The notes below the pieces were generated by a model that saw only the letters and a list, made by a program, of their open reading frames with translations, made no database searches and was not told the origin of the DNA. 35,615 nt of DNA from Anaerolineae bacterium (GTDB taxonomy: Bacteria > Chloroflexota > Anaerolineae > 4572-78 > J111): positions 1-35,615 of the forward strand of contig JAKLJP010000059.1 in the NCBI GenBank assembly GCA_023151115.1, read 5' to 3'. The stretch's first letter is position 1, and each line of letters opens with the position of its first letter. A program made the translations under genes and the position numbers. Shown one piece after another: positions 14,266 through 22,622 of this stretch.

Positions 14266-17200
14266 CGCAGCGCCTCCTTGGCCTGCTCCAAATCGTGGGC
14301 TGCGCCCAAGCGGGCTAAAATCCGGCAGGCGCGGGCCAGATGCCGCGCCCGTTCCGGGTCGGCCAGGGGCAAGCGCCGCCCGATTTCGTAATGGATCAGC
14401 CCTTCGCTGTAGGGCAGCCCTGATCTTTTAGCGGCTTGCAAACTTTTGGCCCACCACTTTTTGGCCGGGCCGGGCCGTCCTTCCAGCCACTCCCACGTAC
14501 CTTGCCACAGATAAGCCCGCGCCCGGCCAATGGGAAAGACGCGGGCGTAATTCCGCAGAGCCTTGCCGGCCCGCTGGACCTCGGCGCGCTTGAGGGCCGG
14601 ACCCTCCTTGCTCGCCCACAAGGTCAGGTAGGTCTCGGCGGCCCCGGCATAACCGGGTAGAGATAGATAAGAGGTGGGGGAAGTTTTGGCAATCAGGAGA
14701 GAGGCTTTCTCGGCGGCGGCCAGGGCCAGTTTTGGTTCGGCCCGGCGCAAATGGACCAACGCTTTCAAGCCGTGCAAATCAATGGGCAGGGCCTCGTCCA
14801 CCACCTGGGGGTTCTCGGCCAACAGTGTTTCCAACCGGGTTAGCCGCTGCATGGCTTCGTCAAACTTACCCTGTGGCAGCAGATTGTAAACCTGGCCGCG
14901 CAAAGCCCAGGCCATATTGTGGGCGTCGCTCCGCCGCCGAGATGAAGCTTCCAGTTCATCGAACAGCCGGGCGCTGTGCGCAAAACGGCCTTGAAAATAC
15001 TCGACCAGGGCCAGGTTGCTCAGGCCGTCGGCGCGGCGGGCACGATCGCCCAAACGCTCCGAAACCTCCATCACCTGCTGGAGCAGGTCACGCGCATTTT
15101 CCCAATCACCCACCCCGGCATAATAAATTCCGGCCAAAAGAGCCACCCAGGCTCGCGCCGGTAAATCGTTGATCTGTTGGGTCATCTTCAGCGCGCGCTG
15201 GCAGTAGGTTTCGGCCAGGCCGTGCAGCGGCACAAAACTGAGGATGACCCCGACCGAAGCATAACCGCGAGCCAGTTCGGGTGAGGGACCGGCGGCTTCG
15301 GCCAGAATCAGCGAGCGCAGGGCCGCATACAGCGAGGGAATGGTCTCGTTGGCAAAGTAGTAGACGGCGGTTAGGCCCTCATAGGCGTGGGCAGCTTCGA
15401 GCAGCGTTTCTCGCTCCGCCGCGCGCCGGCCAATAAAGCGAGCCGGCCAGAGCCGGTAGAGAGTTTGCTGCAAGGCCAGTCCCACCAACCCGACGATTAA
15501 ATTCACCTTGCCGGAGGGCAGCGGTTGGCCCAATAAGGCCAAACCCCGCTCCAGATGGGCGCGCGCTTCAGCATATTTGACCCAACTGGCGTAGGCTTCA
15601 CCCAATCTAAGTTCCCAGAGGGCGGTGCGGTGGAGGATTGGAGGGTTGGAGGGCTGGAGGGTTGGAAGGCTGGAGATTGGAGATTGGAGATTGGAGATTG
15701 GTTGCTCCCCTGCCCCCTTGCTCCCCTGCTCCCCTGCTCCCCTGCTCCCCTGCTCACCTGCCAAAGAAAGCGCTTTACTAAAAAACCTGACTGCTTCTTC
15801 GTTGGCGTAGCTACGCAGGGCCTGCTCGCCGGCTTTTTCCAGGTAAGCCAGGGCTTTGGGCGTCACCTGGGCTTCTTGCCAGTGAAAGGCCAGAAAGGAG
15901 TAAAAGGGTGACAGGTCATCGGCGTAGGATTGTTCGTACCAACTCCCGACGGCCCGGTGCAGTTCGCGCCGCTGCGAGAATAACAATAAATCGTAGGCCA
16001 CTTCCTGGGTAATGATATGCTTAAAAATGTAAGATAGGTCGGGCTCCGGGGTTTCCAGTTGGGTAATATCCAGCCGGGCCAGGGCGGTCAGATAGTCAAT
16101 CAGCCGGGTTTTATCCGCTTCAATGGGGTAAATATCGTGCAGCGTTTCAAATTCAAAAATCCGGCCAATGACGCTGGCTACCTTTAGAGTCAATTGCTGC
16201 GCTGGCCCCATCTGGTCAATCCGATGAGTAATGACGCCCTGGACGGTGTCGGGCAGTTCGGCCGTCTGCAAATCAATAATCCGGCATTCGCCATTCGCTA
16301 TCGAGATGGCCCCTTTGTCGCGCAGGGCGTAAGCAATTTCTTCGGCAAAAAAGGGATTGCCATTAGTTTTCTCGGAAATTAAACGCATCAGCGCCGGCGG
16401 CAACTCAGACACACCCAACCTCTGGCAGATGAGGGTCATCATATCGGCTTCAGGCAGCGTGCCCAGGGTAATTTTTTCGGTGCGGGGGTCGCGCAGCAAT
16501 TCGCTGTATTCAAGCGGCAGGGGTTCGGTTATGGGGCGAGTGGCCAGCACCAGCAGGATCGGCTGGACCCGCTGAGCCACCAGCAGGGCCAGTCCCCACG
16601 AAGCCGAGTCGAGCCAGTGCGCGTCTTCCAAAACCAGCATGATCTCGCCGTCTTGCCGCACCACCTGCTGTAACAAATGGATTAACAGTTCGTTGGTGTT
16701 ATCGGCCCGCACTTTGCCCGACATATATTTGGTCAGCCCGTTCTCCGGCCAGTCGAGCGACAGGACCGGGTTGAGCAGCGGGGCTAACTGGGCAAAATAC
16801 GAGGTGGGTTTGACGCCTTCGGCCTGCCCCACCTCGACCTGCAAAATGGTGGTGGATTGCTCGGGGGCAAACTTGGTTTCCAACTGTCGCTGCACATACG
16901 CCCGGCGCGCCGCCGGATCATCGGGCAAAGCCTCTAAATTAAAAAGCTGTCGAAAGACATGCCGCCAGGCGTGGTAGGGCGTGGATTTGTCAATGGCGCT
17001 GGCCTGACCCAACCAGCCGACTACGCCCAGGGCATGCCCCTGCCGCATCAGCTCTTCGACCAGGCGGGATTTGCCAATACCGGCCTCGCCTTCAATGACA
17101 ACAATCCCGCCATTACTGCGTAACAAGGTTTGCAGGTGAGAGGTGAGCAGTTCCCGTTCCACCTCGCGGCCCACCAGGGCGGTTTGGTGACGGCTCACCC

Positions 17201-18566
17201 CGGCCTTGGGGCTCAGGGGGCGATAAATGGCAACGGGTTCGGCTTTGCCTTTGACCTTGATGGGCGGCAGAGCTTCAAAATTTATTTGGTTTTGGGCGGC
17301 GTGAAAGGTGGCTCCATCGCACAACACCCCCGTTTCATGGGCGGCGTTGAGGGAGGGAGCAGCAGCCTGCATCAACCGGGCGGCCAGATTGACCACATCG
17401 CCGATCATGGTGTACTCGCGCCGGCGGTTGTTGCCGACCATGCCGCAAAAAGCCCGGCCTGTCGTCACCCCGATGGCGCTGCGGAGGCCCATTTTTTGCA
17501 GTTCGGCCTGAACGGCCAGGGCGACCTGCGTACCCCGCGCCGAGTCATCCTCGTGGGCCAGCGGCGGCAGTCCCAGGGCGGCAATCAGAGTGACGCCTTT
17601 ATCGTCCACGCTCAATTTGTTGATGCTGCCCTCAAAACGATAGAGGCTGGTCTGCAACGTCTGCATTAGAGTCTGGGCCTGCTCTAAAGGCATGGCGTAA
17701 TCCAGATCATGTAGGTTGACAAAAATGACCGTCACCCGGCGCAGCTCGGCCAGCCAGCCGACCTGTCCGGCGGCCAGGCGAGCCAGAACAGCCCCCGGAA
17801 TAAAGGCCCTCAGACCGGACTCGGCCTCGTAAGGCAGCGGCAGCCCCCCACTTGTGGTAGAAGGCGGGGCCAGAGATTGGCGCATACTGGTCAGGCGCAC
17901 GGCCTCTTTCGGCCCGCCGTTGGCTGAACCTGTTGGGGGCAAAACCGGGACGCCGACGGCGCTGGCTTGCAGCAGCGCCCAGGCTTCGGGCGAGAGGATG
18001 ATGTCGCCGGGGCGGGCGTAATTGCCGGCCAGACCCACCTGGATCAGCGGCGCGCCGGTGACTAAAAATTCCCAGCGGCCATACACTCCGCCGAGGAGCA
18101 TGGTCAACACTTCGCCCGCGCCCAGGGTCAGCTTGAGCGACAGGGAGACATCGGCAGCCACCTGGTAAGCATTTAACTGCCGCTGGACTTCCAGGCTGCA
18201 GCGGGCGGCCTGCTGCAAGGCCGCCGGTAAAAAGGCCGGATCATAGTTACCCGACCCATCCAAAGCAGGCCAGAGGGCAATCAAGGCATCGCCGGCAAAT
18301 TTAACAATATCACCGTTATAAAAAGCAATCAAGTCAATCAACTGGCCGAAGTAGGTATTGAGATGCTGGGTTAATTCCTCGGCCCCGGCCGGTCCTTTTT
18401 GGGCCAGGTGTTCGGTTAGGGCGGTAAAGCCGGAGATGTCGGCAAAGAGAACGGCGGCAGGGAGAGTTTCAGACGTGGGGGCAGTGATGGGCGCCGGGTC
18501 AACCGCCAGGCGACGGGTAATTAAGGCCGGGACATAGCTCGCTAGCGTTTCGATAAGATCTGACAC
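14247..18566 (-). CDS. Soluble-adenylyl-cyclase-like protein: two class III cyclase domains, AAA/NTPase and TPR region
   Basis: This 1439-residue protein has the layout of mammalian soluble adenylyl cyclase. Cyclase domain 1 (about 35-200) has AVLFADISGFTAL (Asp43) and KFAGDALIALW (Asp93), the two metal aspartates. Domain 2 (about 275-440) has VTVIFVNLHDLDYA, where the first aspartate is replaced, and NRRREYTMIGDVVNLAARLM, so it probably completes a heterodimeric site. An AAA/STAND-type module follows with Walker A GEAGIGKS near 490 and IMLVLEDAHWLD as Walker B. The last 500 residues are TPR-like helices. A repeat-derived Gly/Gln/Ser-rich linker near residues 935-980 interrupts the TPR region. 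It should make cAMP from ATP in the cytoplasm, possibly tuned by bicarbonate or protein partners. Its end overlaps the next gene. Confidence 0.9.
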   Translation of the reverse strand: MSDLIETLASYVPALITRRLAVDPAPITAPTSETLPAAVLFADISGFTALTEHLAQKGPAGAEELTQHLNTYFGQLIDLIAFYNGDIVKFAGDALIALWPALDGSGNYDPAFLPAALQQAARCSLEVQRQLNAYQVAADVSLSLKLTLGAGEVLTMLLGGVYGRWEFLVTGAPLIQVGLAGNYARPGDIILSPEAWALLQASAVGVPVLPPTGSANGGPKEAVRLTSMRQSLAPPSTTSGGLPLPYEAESGLRAFIPGAVLARLAAGQVGWLAELRRVTVIFVNLHDLDYAMPLEQAQTLMQTLQTSLYRFEGSINKLSVDDKGVTLIAALGLPPLAHEDDSARGTQVALAVQAELQKMGLRSAIGVTTGRAFCGMVGNNRRREYTMIGDVVNLAARLMQAAAPSLNAAHETGVLCDGATFHAAQNQINFEALPPIKVKGKAEPVAIYRPLSPKAGVSRHQTALVGREVERELLTSHLQTLLRSNGGIVVIEGEAGIGKSRLVEELMRQGHALGVVGWLGQASAIDKSTPYHAWRHVFRQLFNLEALPDDPAARRAYVQRQLETKFAPEQSTTILQVEVGQAEGVKPTSYFAQLAPLLNPVLSLDWPENGLTKYMSGKVRADNTNELLIHLLQQVVRQDGEIMLVLEDAHWLDSASWGLALLVAQRVQPILLVLATRPITEPLPLEYSELLRDPRTEKITLGTLPEADMMTLICQRLGVSELPPALMRLISEKTNGNPFFAEEIAYALRDKGAISIANGECRIIDLQTAELPDTVQGVITHRIDQMGPAQQLTLKVASVIGRIFEFETLHDIYPIEADKTRLIDYLTALARLDITQLETPEPDLSYIFKHIITQEVAYDLLLFSQRRELHRAVGSWYEQSYADDLSPFYSFLAFHWQEAQVTPKALAYLEKAGEQALRSYANEEAVRFFSKALSLAGEQGSRGAGEQGSKGAGEQPISNLQSPISSLPTLQPSNPPILHRTALWELRLGEAYASWVKYAEARAHLERGLALLGQPLPSGKVNLIVGLVGLALQQTLYRLWPARFIGRRAAERETLLEAAHAYEGLTAVYYFANETIPSLYAALRSLILAEAAGPSPELARGYASVGVILSFVPLHGLAETYCQRALKMTQQINDLPARAWVALLAGIYYAGVGDWENARDLLQQVMEVSERLGDRARRADGLSNLALVEYFQGRFAHSARLFDELEASSRRRSDAHNMAWALRGQVYNLLPQGKFDEAMQRLTRLETLLAENPQVVDEALPIDLHGLKALVHLRRAEPKLALAAAEKASLLIAKTSPTSYLSLPGYAGAAETYLTLWASKEGPALKRAEVQRAGKALRNYARVFPIGRARAYLWQGTWEWLEGRPGPAKKWWAKSLQAAKRSGLPYSEGLIHYEIGRRLPLADPERARHLARACRILARLGAAHDLEQAKEALRCTTPN
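15627..15770. repeat. In-frame compound heptamer repeat inside the large cyclase gene
   Basis: Successive words of seven or so bases: GGAGGGTT/GGAGGGCT units, then four copies of GAGATTG, then CTCCCCTG units (CTCCCCTGCCCCCTTG, then repeated GCTCCCCT). Translated on the minus strand it gives GEQGSRGAGEQGSKGAGEQ and PISNLQSPI-type text between two TPR stretches. The reading frame is intact. Confidence 0.85.
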
Positions 18567-18655
18567 CGGGCATATCCTTTAAGACAGGTCAAGTCTAAAC
18601 ATAATCAGTATGAGGAATCTTAAGGGGTTTGTCTATCCCCCATAAATGCTAATTA

Positions 18656-18736
18656 ATTGTGAATTGTGAATTGTGAATTGTGAATTGTTAATAAAAATTC
18701 CTCATTAGTCGTTCACAATTCGCAATTTACAATTTC
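18656..18736. repeat. Heptamer hairpin (GAATTGT word) between the two cyclase genes
   Basis: Four tandem units of TGTGAAT on the left face ACAATTCGCAATTTACAATT on the right. The right arm supplies the TAA stop of the response-regulator cyclase at 18727. The same word is found inside genes at 25931 and 33346. Confidence 0.8.
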
Positions 18737-20238
18737 TTTACCGCCAGCACTTCATAAACCGGCTCCGGCTGGGCCTGTCCTTTGAGCTGAATGTGATCAA
18801 CACAGCGAGCCTCAACGTGGCGCTGCACCAGTTGATAGGTTTCCTGGCCGATAAGGATCTGACCGCCGCCCGCCGACTCTTGTAACCGCTTGGCTTTGTT
18901 GACCGTATCGCCGATAATGGTGAAGTTCATCATCTGAGACGTGCCAATATTGCCGACAATCACCTCGCCCACCCCGACGCCGACGCCAAACTTTAACTGG
19001 TCGGCTAGGGGAGTGTGTTGGTGCAGCCGCTCGACCCAACGGCACAGTTTCCAGGCGGCGCGAACGGCGCGCAAGGAGTAATCGGGTTGGGGCAGCGGCG
19101 CGTTGAAGAAGGCCATGATCGCATCCCCCATAAATTTGTCCAGCGTGCCTTCCTCGGCCAGAACCGCCTCGGCGGCGGCCCGCAGATATTGGTTGAGCAG
19201 CGTGACCAGCGTCTCTGGCTCGGTGCGGGCGCTAAAGGTGCTAAAGCCGCGTAAATCGGCAAAGAGCACCGCCACCTGCTGGCGCGTTCCCCCCAGACTC
19301 ACCTGGCCCGGCCGAGCCAGCACTTGCTCAACCACGCTGGGGGCCACATACCGCTCAAATACCCCCCGAATCTGCTGCTTCTCGCGTTCTTTGGTCAGTT
19401 GCAGTTGATGCACCAACTGCATATTGTGGATGGCAATGGCGGCGTAATCGGCCAGCATGCCCAACAGCCGCTCGTCGTGCCAGGAGAAAGGTTCGCCGGC
19501 CGGTTTGCTGATGCGCAAATTGCCGACCACTTTTTGGCCCAGTTGGAGGGGGACAGCCAGCGTAGTAGCCGGGGCTGCGCTTGCAGCCAGCAGCCCGGTT
19601 GACCCGGCGGCGCGGCGGCGAATCGGTTCGCGCAGTTGGCCCGTCTCCGGGTTGACCAGGTTCAAGGCACATTCCTGGCTGTGGGTCATAAACAGCACGG
19701 CATCGGCGATCCGTTCCAACATGGTGGCTGGACTCGTCAAGGCGGTGATGGATTTGCCGACTTCGTTCAAGGTGTTCAGGTCGTGGATATATTGCTCAAG
19801 CTGCTGATTGATTTGCATGACCTGCCGGGTCAGTGTTTCTTTTTCCTGCTGCAAACGGGTCACATACAAGGCCTGTTCGATGGCGCTGAGCATTTCGTCC
19901 GGGGTAAAAGGTTTGGTCACATAATCGTGTACCCCCAGGCGAAAGCCTTCCACTGCCACCTGTTCGGAGCCGTGGGAGGTCATCAGAATGACCGGGGAGC
20001 GATGTTGGGCCTGGCGCAGTTCACGCAGCACCTGCAAGCCGGTCAGCTTGGGCATTTCCACATCCATTAAAATCAAATCGGGCGGCTGGGACAAAGCTTT
20101 CCGCAGGCCATCCGCGCCGTCGCGGGCCGTTTCAACCTTGAACCCCCGTGGTTTCAAGATATATTCGCTGACAAATTCGCGGATGTCCGGGCTGTCGTCA
20201 ACAATAAGCACACGCAGGTTATTTATGGTTGGGGTCAT
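18727..20238 (-). CDS. Response regulator with GAF domain and class III nucleotide cyclase
   Basis: This 503-residue protein has a receiver domain (1-125) with Asp14-Asp15, the phosphoacceptor Asp59 in LILMDVEMPK, and the conserved Lys in YVTKPF. A short coiled-coil linker follows (about 130-160, QQEKETLTRQVMQINQQLEQ), then a GAF-like domain (about 160-285), then a cyclase domain (about 315-490). The cyclase keeps both metal aspartates, AVLFADLRGFSTF and KFMGDAIMAFFN, and has MNFTIIGDTVNKAKRLQE near the end, as active CyaA/CyaB-type enzymes do. It should synthesise cAMP in response to a phosphorelay. No histidine kinase is next to it. It heads the co-directional block with the second cyclase and the cyclic-nucleotide-binding protease-like protein. 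Confidence 0.92.
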   Translation of the reverse strand: MTPTINNLRVLIVDDSPDIREFVSEYILKPRGFKVETARDGADGLRKALSQPPDLILMDVEMPKLTGLQVLRELRQAQHRSPVILMTSHGSEQVAVEGFRLGVHDYVTKPFTPDEMLSAIEQALYVTRLQQEKETLTRQVMQINQQLEQYIHDLNTLNEVGKSITALTSPATMLERIADAVLFMTHSQECALNLVNPETGQLREPIRRRAAGSTGLLAASAAPATTLAVPLQLGQKVVGNLRISKPAGEPFSWHDERLLGMLADYAAIAIHNMQLVHQLQLTKEREKQQIRGVFERYVAPSVVEQVLARPGQVSLGGTRQQVAVLFADLRGFSTFSARTEPETLVTLLNQYLRAAAEAVLAEEGTLDKFMGDAIMAFFNAPLPQPDYSLRAVRAAWKLCRWVERLHQHTPLADQLKFGVGVGVGEVIVGNIGTSQMMNFTIIGDTVNKAKRLQESAGGGQILIGQETYQLVQRHVEARCVDHIQLKGQAQPEPVYEVLAVKKL

Positions 20239-20271
20239 AAAGATAATTTACCTTAATCATAGGTCGGGATA

Positions 20272-20311
20272 CGTGTTGCGTGTTCCGTTTATTTTACAGA
20301 AGACACAACAA
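20272..20311. repeat. Degenerate heptamer hairpin (CGTGTTGCGTGTTCCGTTT)
   Basis: The left arm CGTGTTGCGTGTTCCGTTT is followed by a poor inverted copy (AGAAGACACAACA). It shares GCGTGTTCCGTTT with the loop side of the 11433-11477 hairpin. It lies between the response-regulator gene and the PHP gene. Confidence 0.5.
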
Positions 20312-20341
20312 GGCAACCGGGGATACCATTTATCGGGTCAT

Positions 20342-21154
20342 CTATAGTTTAGGCTTTAACCAATCAGCCGGGGTGATGATGTCGTCCGGGGTAAAGCCCA
20401 GGCGAGCCAGGGTTGGCTGGAGCCAGTCCAGGCGGGCGATGACAAACAGGTGGTGCGCGTCGGAGCCGAAGTAAAATTTGGCCCCAGCCGCTCTGGCCGC
20501 CTGCAAGCCCCTGGCATATTTTTGCCAAAAAAGCTCACCCTGATGTTCGGCCATCAGGTGAATGCCCATGCCAATCTCGATGGCCGTATCGTAATTTTTG
20601 GCCGCTTCGCCCAGTTCGGCAAAGTGATCTTCAGTCCAGGCAGCCAAAAATTCGGCAGTAGTGAAACCCCAGCGGTGGGCGGCGTGCTGGATGCTGATAA
20701 TCCAGGGATGGGCCAGCCCCCGCACCAATGGATTTTTGACTGCCCCCAGCAGTGCGGTATGCTGCTGGGCCACAAAAGCCGCCGCATCGCCCTTAAGCGG
20801 TTTTTCAACCCAACGCTGGTTGAAGTGATGCGGGCCGGCCAACACAAAGTCGAGCTGGGCGGCTTCGGCGGGGGTAAGGTTGATGGTTCCAGCGGTATCC
20901 AGTACACACAGTTCAGCCCCCACCAGAACGGTCATTCCCGGCGGCGTTTTTTGGACGACTTCCTGGCGCAGTTTTTGAAAAATCTTGAAGTCGGTATTGA
21001 GAAAGTAATGGTTGGCCAGGCCCACTGTCCAGACCCCGTTTGTGGCCGCCGTTTTGAGCATGGCCGGCAGGGTCGCCCGCCAGTGGGCATCCGGTGAGTG
21101 GGGCCGGGTGTGGACGTGGAGATCGTGGAAATGGGTCGAGTTAAAGTGAGTCAT
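20342..21154 (-). CDS. PHP-domain metal-dependent hydrolase
   Basis: This 270-residue protein begins with FHDLHVHTRPHSPDAHW, whose HxH pair (His13, His15) is the first metal motif of PHP hydrolases. A middle GAELCVLDTAGTINL, the later LAHPWIISIQHAAHRWG and near the C-terminus YFGSDAHHL supply the remaining metal ligands. Family members are phosphoesterases such as histidinol phosphatase; the substrate here is unknown. It lies downstream of the SGNH and membrane genes on the same strand and may belong with them. A heptamer hairpin separates it from the SGNH gene. Confidence 0.8.
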   Translation of the reverse strand: MTHFNSTHFHDLHVHTRPHSPDAHWRATLPAMLKTAATNGVWTVGLANHYFLNTDFKIFQKLRQEVVQKTPPGMTVLVGAELCVLDTAGTINLTPAEAAQLDFVLAGPHHFNQRWVEKPLKGDAAAFVAQQHTALLGAVKNPLVRGLAHPWIISIQHAAHRWGFTTAEFLAAWTEDHFAELGEAAKNYDTAIEIGMGIHLMAEHQGELFWQKYARGLQAARAAGAKFYFGSDAHHLFVIARLDWLQPTLARLGFTPDDIITPADWLKPKL

Positions 21155-21170
21155 AGGATAGAGTGTGATG

Positions 21171-21214
21171 CGTGATGCGTGATGCGTGAACTTTTTTACG
21201 CATCACGTATCACG
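21171..21214. repeat. Heptamer hairpin (GTGATGC word)
   Basis: CGTGATGCGTGATGCGT (21171-21187) faces an inverted copy at 21198-21214 with one mismatch; the loop is GATGCGTGAA-like with a T-run. The right arm provides the TGA stop of the SGNH gene at 21210-21212. Confidence 0.85.
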
Positions 21215-22406
21215 GTAACAAATTCTCCCGCTGCAAATGCTGTTCCACTGCTCGCGCCACCACCGCGTGTCCCGCCGCGTTCCAGTGAATGTCAACCGGG
21301 AAGTAAAGCTGCCGGCCCTGCTGCGCTTCGGCGCGGAAGACGGGGGTGAGGTCGAGGCAGCGCAGGTGTTCGGCGACGCAGAAGCGGCGCAGTGGTTCGA
21401 TGAGTTGGTCAATCTTGTAACTTGGTGGGAGAGCTGCCACCTGCCGGTACTGTTTCCAATAGACCTGCTCTTTGGACGGGACGATGATAATAATCAGAGT
21501 GGCCCCGGTTGGCTCAAGCAGGGCCAGCGTGTCTTGCAGGGCTTGCCGGGTGAGCGGCCAACCGGCGGCGAGCATCTGGGCTTGCACCTGAGGGTCGCAA
21601 ATGTCGTGATCCAGGCAGAAAGTCAAGGTCAGGTGGTCATCCCGGTAGGTGGGCGTAGCGGTCATGGCCGAATACTCGCAGGTGTGCCGCCAGTAGAGCA
21701 GCAGTTCGTAGGCCAGAGAATACCGCTTGAGCAAGCTGTGCAGCGCCCCGGCGCAGGGTTGGCTGGGCAGACGAACCGCCTGGGGTACATCTTCGTCGGG
21801 GTTGAGCCACTGGGCAAAGCGTAGATTATCTTTGAGATCATTTTGAAAGAACATCCAGAAAACCACCTGGGCCGGCAGGTCGCGGCCATAGCGTTGGTAA
21901 ATGCGCGCCTCTTGCAGTGAGGACGCGCCGACTTGGGATAGATTGACAAAGGTCAGGCTGGTTTGAGCTTCCACCTGCTCCAGCCAGGTCTCTTCGGCGG
22001 TCACGCCGACGCCAAAGCCAAAGGAGTCGCCCAGGACCAAAGCATAGGGCCTGGTTTCAGCGGGCAGCGTATCACGGAAGCCAGCCTGGCCCCCGCCGAG
22101 GGAACTTGTTTTGATTGGCCAGGCCGGGTATTCCGGGTTGCCGTGAATTACTGTGTCCAGGTTGGGTTTCATCCGCTCCCGCAGAAAATCATCCTCTTCC
22201 CACAGCGCCCGGTACTCGGCCAAAAATTGGGGCAGCCCAACCGCCGCCAGCCAGCCCGCTTTCTGACTCAATTGCGAGTGGGTTTCCAGCGGCAGCAACC
22301 CCGGCAGCAGGCGCAATAACAATTCAATCAAGAGCAGCCCCAGCCCCAGGCCGAAGCCTACGGCAAAGATCGGGCGAAAGATTTTTGTAATGAGCAATAA
22401 CACCAA
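21210..22406 (-). CDS. Membrane-anchored SGNH/GDSL-type hydrolase or acyltransferase-like protein
   Basis: This 398-residue protein starts with a hydrophobic segment (about 10-42, IFAVGFGLGLGLLLIELLLR then LLPGLLPL) that should anchor it. The catalytic SGNH elements follow: ALVLGDSFGFGVGV with Ser128 as probable nucleophile, an Asn-containing VFWMFFQNDLKDN segment, and near the C-terminus FPVDIHWNAAGHAVVARAV, which holds the Asp/His pair. This pattern is typical of extracytoplasmic esterases and of AlgJ/AlgX-like polysaccharide O-acetylation proteins. The neighbours are membrane glycosyltransferase-type proteins, consistent with decorating a surface polymer; this is inference. Confidence 0.78.
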   Translation of the reverse strand: MVLLLITKIFRPIFAVGFGLGLGLLLIELLLRLLPGLLPLETHSQLSQKAGWLAAVGLPQFLAEYRALWEEDDFLRERMKPNLDTVIHGNPEYPAWPIKTSSLGGGQAGFRDTLPAETRPYALVLGDSFGFGVGVTAEETWLEQVEAQTSLTFVNLSQVGASSLQEARIYQRYGRDLPAQVVFWMFFQNDLKDNLRFAQWLNPDEDVPQAVRLPSQPCAGALHSLLKRYSLAYELLLYWRHTCEYSAMTATPTYRDDHLTLTFCLDHDICDPQVQAQMLAAGWPLTRQALQDTLALLEPTGATLIIIIVPSKEQVYWKQYRQVAALPPSYKIDQLIEPLRRFCVAEHLRCLDLTPVFRAEAQQGRQLYFPVDIHWNAAGHAVVARAVEQHLQRENLLP

Positions 22407-22450
22407 CTCCAGCCTATAAAGTTATCGGTTTCAGCCTATGAAACTCAGGT

Positions 22451-22603
22451 TCACTACCTTTGCACTTTTTAAATAGAACGCAGATAAACGCCGATAAACG
22501 CAGATTGGCGCAGAAAAATTTATAAAAAATCAGCGAAAATCAGTTGAATCTGCGTCATCTGCGTTCAAATTTTGGCTGGTTATGAAAAGTGCAAACATAG
22601 TGA
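22451..22603. repeat. 153-bp nested inverted-repeat element, MITE-like
   Basis: Outer 19-base arms at 22451-22469 and 22585-22603 match at 17 positions (TTTGCACTTTT core perfect). Inside, GAACGCAGAT (22476-22485) pairs with ATCTGCGTTC (22557-22566), and AACGCAGATAAACGCCGATA is tandem-like. No coding is seen. It fills the gap between the 21210 and 22623 genes. Confidence 0.75.
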
Positions 22604-22622
22604 TTATGGTTTTAAGGGCTGA

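Noticed and set aside
15627..15770. CRISPR-like appearance of tandem words
   Set aside because: Units are about seven bases with no spacers, lie inside a coding frame, and no cas gene is present.
18656..18736. CRP-type TGTGA...TCACA sites near the cyclase genes
   Set aside because: The TGTGA words come from the GAATTGT heptamer, which also occurs inside unrelated genes at 25931 and 33346.
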